Shown here: piece by piece, positions 61,612 to 64,000 of the stretch
Numbering within the stretch: the first letter of the stretch is position 1
How the letters are laid out: each line of letters opens with the position of its first letter
Origin: Xiphophorus maculatus
Lineage: Eukaryota > Chordata > Actinopteri > Cyprinodontiformes > Poeciliidae
Assembly: GCF_002775205.1 (NCBI RefSeq)
Contig: NC_036456.1
Coordinates: 22,688,968-22,752,967 of the forward strand
Direction of reading: 5' to 3'
DNA: 64,000 nt
The notes under the pieces: model-generated
Told to the model about the DNA's origin: nothing
Databases searched by the model: none
Seen by the model: only the letters and a program-made list of their open reading frames with translations
Made by a program: the position numbers and the translations under genes

Positions 61612-61741
61612 CCTGGAGATAAAAAAGTGATAGAAGAAAACAAAGTTTAACACATTAGGAAGTAAAGTAGAAGAATTTACATTGGAGAAAAATAAGATTA
61701 CCTTCCTGAATGCATCGTCTCCTTTGTTCTTTATAAACTGC

Positions 61742-63075
61742 AGGGGGCAAAAGTCTCAGATAAAATGACTGTAAAATGAGGTGTGGTGCAGTAACACTGG
61801 AGCAGTTGGGTCCGGAAGGGATAGTTCAATGAACTCCAGAATAAAGTTTGTCCACATCTGATGTCCTCTCTAATTTATATTGTTTTCATTTAGAAAATTA
61901 ATCTGTTGCCGTTTAAAGCTTTGAAGGTCAAAGGTCAGCACCGCTGGCAGCCACTTGGTGATCTGAGCAAAATACTTTGCAGTCAAAAACACGACACCTG
62001 TGGTCAATATCTGTCTGTTTTATACATTTCTTTAATATTTGTATCATAAGTCTGCAGAACAGAAAGCAAGTTTCATGTTATTTTACACTAACAGACTTAA
62101 ATTCAGATTAAAATAAATAATTTGTGACGCGGCCAGACATGTGATCCTTTCATGTCTCTGTTGCTTTTCTATTGATCTATTGATATATTTTATTCTTCTT
62201 CCTGAGTATTTTCCTCTCTGCCAAACTTCACACAGCATGAAGTTAAAAGTTTTTAATGGAATCAAAATGGACCAAACAGCTCTACAGCGCCCCCTAGGCT
62301 GAGGCAGGCCAAACTGATCTGATGCTGGGTATGTTGGTAGACTCCTCCAAATGAAGAAAAAATATGTCTCTTTAAAATATCTCCTAAAATGTGCAAATCT
62401 CTAAAGAAACAGGATTATAATAAAATTTGACTCCACTCCATGTGTTAATTGGTCATTTTAATGATGTCACAGATTAAATGTGATGCATGTTGCCATGGTG
62501 ACTGCCATGGTTTTTGAAGCTCTTGGTATTTACTCCAGAGGCTGAGTATGAGACTCTGGTCTCCCCCTGCTGCAGGCCTTTACCTCCATCATGACTGGTT
62601 CCACTTCCTGCATCTGCTGCTGTTCTCCACATAATTTATATTTATATCTTTTACTAGAAATGTATTCATAAAACCTCAGACAAGTGTGAACGGTGATCAA
62701 TAGTATTGATTTTCTTTTTATTTCATATAAGAAAAGAGAGTATTTTTGCTTGGTTGTGCATTAGCTGTTCACCAAGCGGAGCAGAGCCCGACTGAAACTG
62801 GCTGCAGAGAGGAAGACAGTCAGTCAGTCATTTCATGCAAACGTCTGTGGAGCAACAGCTGATTTCTGCTGCATTTTACTGACGGTGTGCAGAGCTGTAA
62901 GTGTTTTAAAAGGTGCAGCACAGAGTCAGTGGGCTGCTCTGTTATTTCTAGAAATACAAATTCAGCCTGCAGTTTTAATAAGCCCTGAAATAAAACAGAC
63001 AGGAAGAGGAAGTGCTGACCGACGTGATCATTATGAGTCGGTGTGAAGAACTTCACTCCAGTAACGCTGAGCGTC
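61742..63075. other. intergenic, BTN-B and FcR-like 2 divergent upstream region
   Basis: No gene recognised. A TATA-like TTTATAAAG sits on the minus strand at 61,729-61,737 just before BTN-B's likely UTR donor (61,702). The FcR-like 2 promoter block is at the right end. Confidence 0.5.
62999..63013 (+). promoter_or_regulatory. PU.1/ETS-like site upstream of FcR-like 2
   Basis: ACAGGAAGAGGAAGTGCTGACC region conserved with 54,521-54,545, about 65 bases before the ATG at 63,076. Confidence 0.5.
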
Positions 63076-63678
63076 ATGGAGGTTACATCTGTCTGCTTCT
63101 GTAAGTATAACATTAAATAAGCAGCTTCTGACTCAGTTCATATCAGATATTCATCTCATTTTAATGTGTTTTCAGTGATGAACATGTTTGTTCTGCTGAC
63201 TGAACAAACTGAAGCGGCTGAAACAGCTGGTGAGTTGCTGAGCATCACATCAGGTTTTTACAAAAAGTGACATTTAAGCTGCGTTTAGTTTAACTTATTG
63301 AAAAAGAAAATTTCAAATAATCTGATCAGTTCAACTGTTTCATATGAGTTAGTGTTACCATTGCTGTTATTTTTTCTATACTACATGCTTTTCCCATTGT
63401 TTTCCATTCAGATGGATCTTTCCCGGATATTTTTCCAAGGAGACTTCAGTTCTTTGAGTATGAGTCCATTACTGTCCAGTGTGAGCTGATGGAAGATGCA
63501 AATGTCTGGAGAGTAATGAGGGAGTTTCACAAATCCAGACCAACAAACTCTTCAGACCCCTGCAGCTCCCCAGCTCCATCCTGCACCATCAAACCGGCCT
63601 TGGAAAAACACAGTGGAGAGTACTGGTGTGAAAACGACCTGGGGGAGACGAGCCGGACCCTCAGCGTCTCTATTACAG
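63076..63678 (+). CDS. Fc-receptor-like 2, 5' exons only (continues past the right edge)
   Basis: Paralogue of FcR-like 1. Exons 63076-63100 and 63176-63229 encode the split signal peptide (MEVTSVCFLMNMFVLLTEQ), and 63412-63678 encodes Ig1: RRLQFFEYESITVQCE, WRVMREFHKS, CSSPAPSCTIKPALEK, SGEYWCENDLGE. All phase 1, good splice sites. Ig2, membrane and tail exons are outside the window. No disablement in the visible part. Confidence 0.85.
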
Positions 63679-64000
63679 GTCAATAATACAGAAAAAGGTT
63701 CAGATTAGAAAAGAACATGAAATCTATTCATACTAAACTAATAACTGGAAATTTATATAGAGAGTAGAGTTACTTCAAAATACTTTTTCATATTTTTACC
63801 TTTGAATGTACTGTACATTTTGTTTTGGATTTAAAAAGACAATAAAACCAGATTTCCTTCAATTGATCTTATAAAAATAAATCAGGGTTTTGTCTTGCCA
63901 AGATGCTATAATTAGATAGACTGAAGAATATTTAGTATGAAGAAAAGAAAAAGAAATATGTAGGTATATGATTATTCCACCAAATATTAATTTCTGAACT

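Overview
This window is nuclear DNA from a ray-finned fish, most likely a percomorph teleost. The genes are split by short GT-AG introns, and the immune-type families are typical of teleosts: L-amino-acid oxidase, butyrophilin-like Ig, Fc-receptor-like Ig and an orphan rhodopsin-type GPCR. The dispersed repeats are also familiar from teleosts: Tc1-type and other short inverted-repeat elements, hAT pieces, and I/Nimb-like and RTE-like LINEs. The species cannot be named from the sequence alone.

Layout. Positions 1-21,200 hold three L-amino-acid oxidase (LAAO) genes. LAAO-1 (minus) runs off the left edge. LAAO-2 (minus) is complete, with 7 coding exons and 530 codons. LAAO-3 (plus) lies head-to-head with LAAO-2 and stops after 4 coding exons. 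A 1.4-kb direct duplication (9,497-10,922 and 17,400-18,766) lies upstream of LAAO-1 and of LAAO-2. Positions 21,613-24,050 hold a butyrophilin-like gene (BTN-A, minus). Positions 24,470-31,128 are a pile of mobile elements: a LINE ORF1 fragment, a Ty3/gypsy-type gag-protease-RT block whose 5' leader looks like a spliced cDNA copy of exons that still lie unspliced next to it, and the first part of an hAT element with a BED zinc finger.

Positions 31,164-50,932 form a large inverted repeat. The arms are 31,164-35,733 and 46,090-50,932, with a spacer of about 10.4 kb. Each arm carries one intact single-exon gene for a 500-residue coiled-coil protein, a 14-bp minisatellite, a self-complementary AT-rich block, a SINE-like repeat and an RTE scrap. 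The spacer holds an orphan GPCR whose extreme C-terminus is cut by an antisense I/Nimb-like LINE, a second broken GPCR fragment joined to an hAT exon, and an inverted GPCR scrap exactly at the right arm's boundary.

Positions 51,200-53,445 hold RTE and LINE 3' fragments. Positions 54,600-63,678 hold two Fc-receptor-like genes (plus; the second runs off the right edge) around a second butyrophilin-like gene (BTN-B, minus). BTN-B shares almost identical Ig domains with BTN-A but has a different membrane segment and a long coiled-coil tail.

How the genes fit together. LAAOs (H2O2-producing innate effectors), butyrophilin-like receptors and Fc-receptor-like receptors suggest a fast-evolving immune cluster, shaped by tandem and inverted duplication, exon-scale homogenisation and repeated transposon insertion. 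All exon models are hand-built from splice signals, reading phase and paralogue agreement; no alignment or database search was run.
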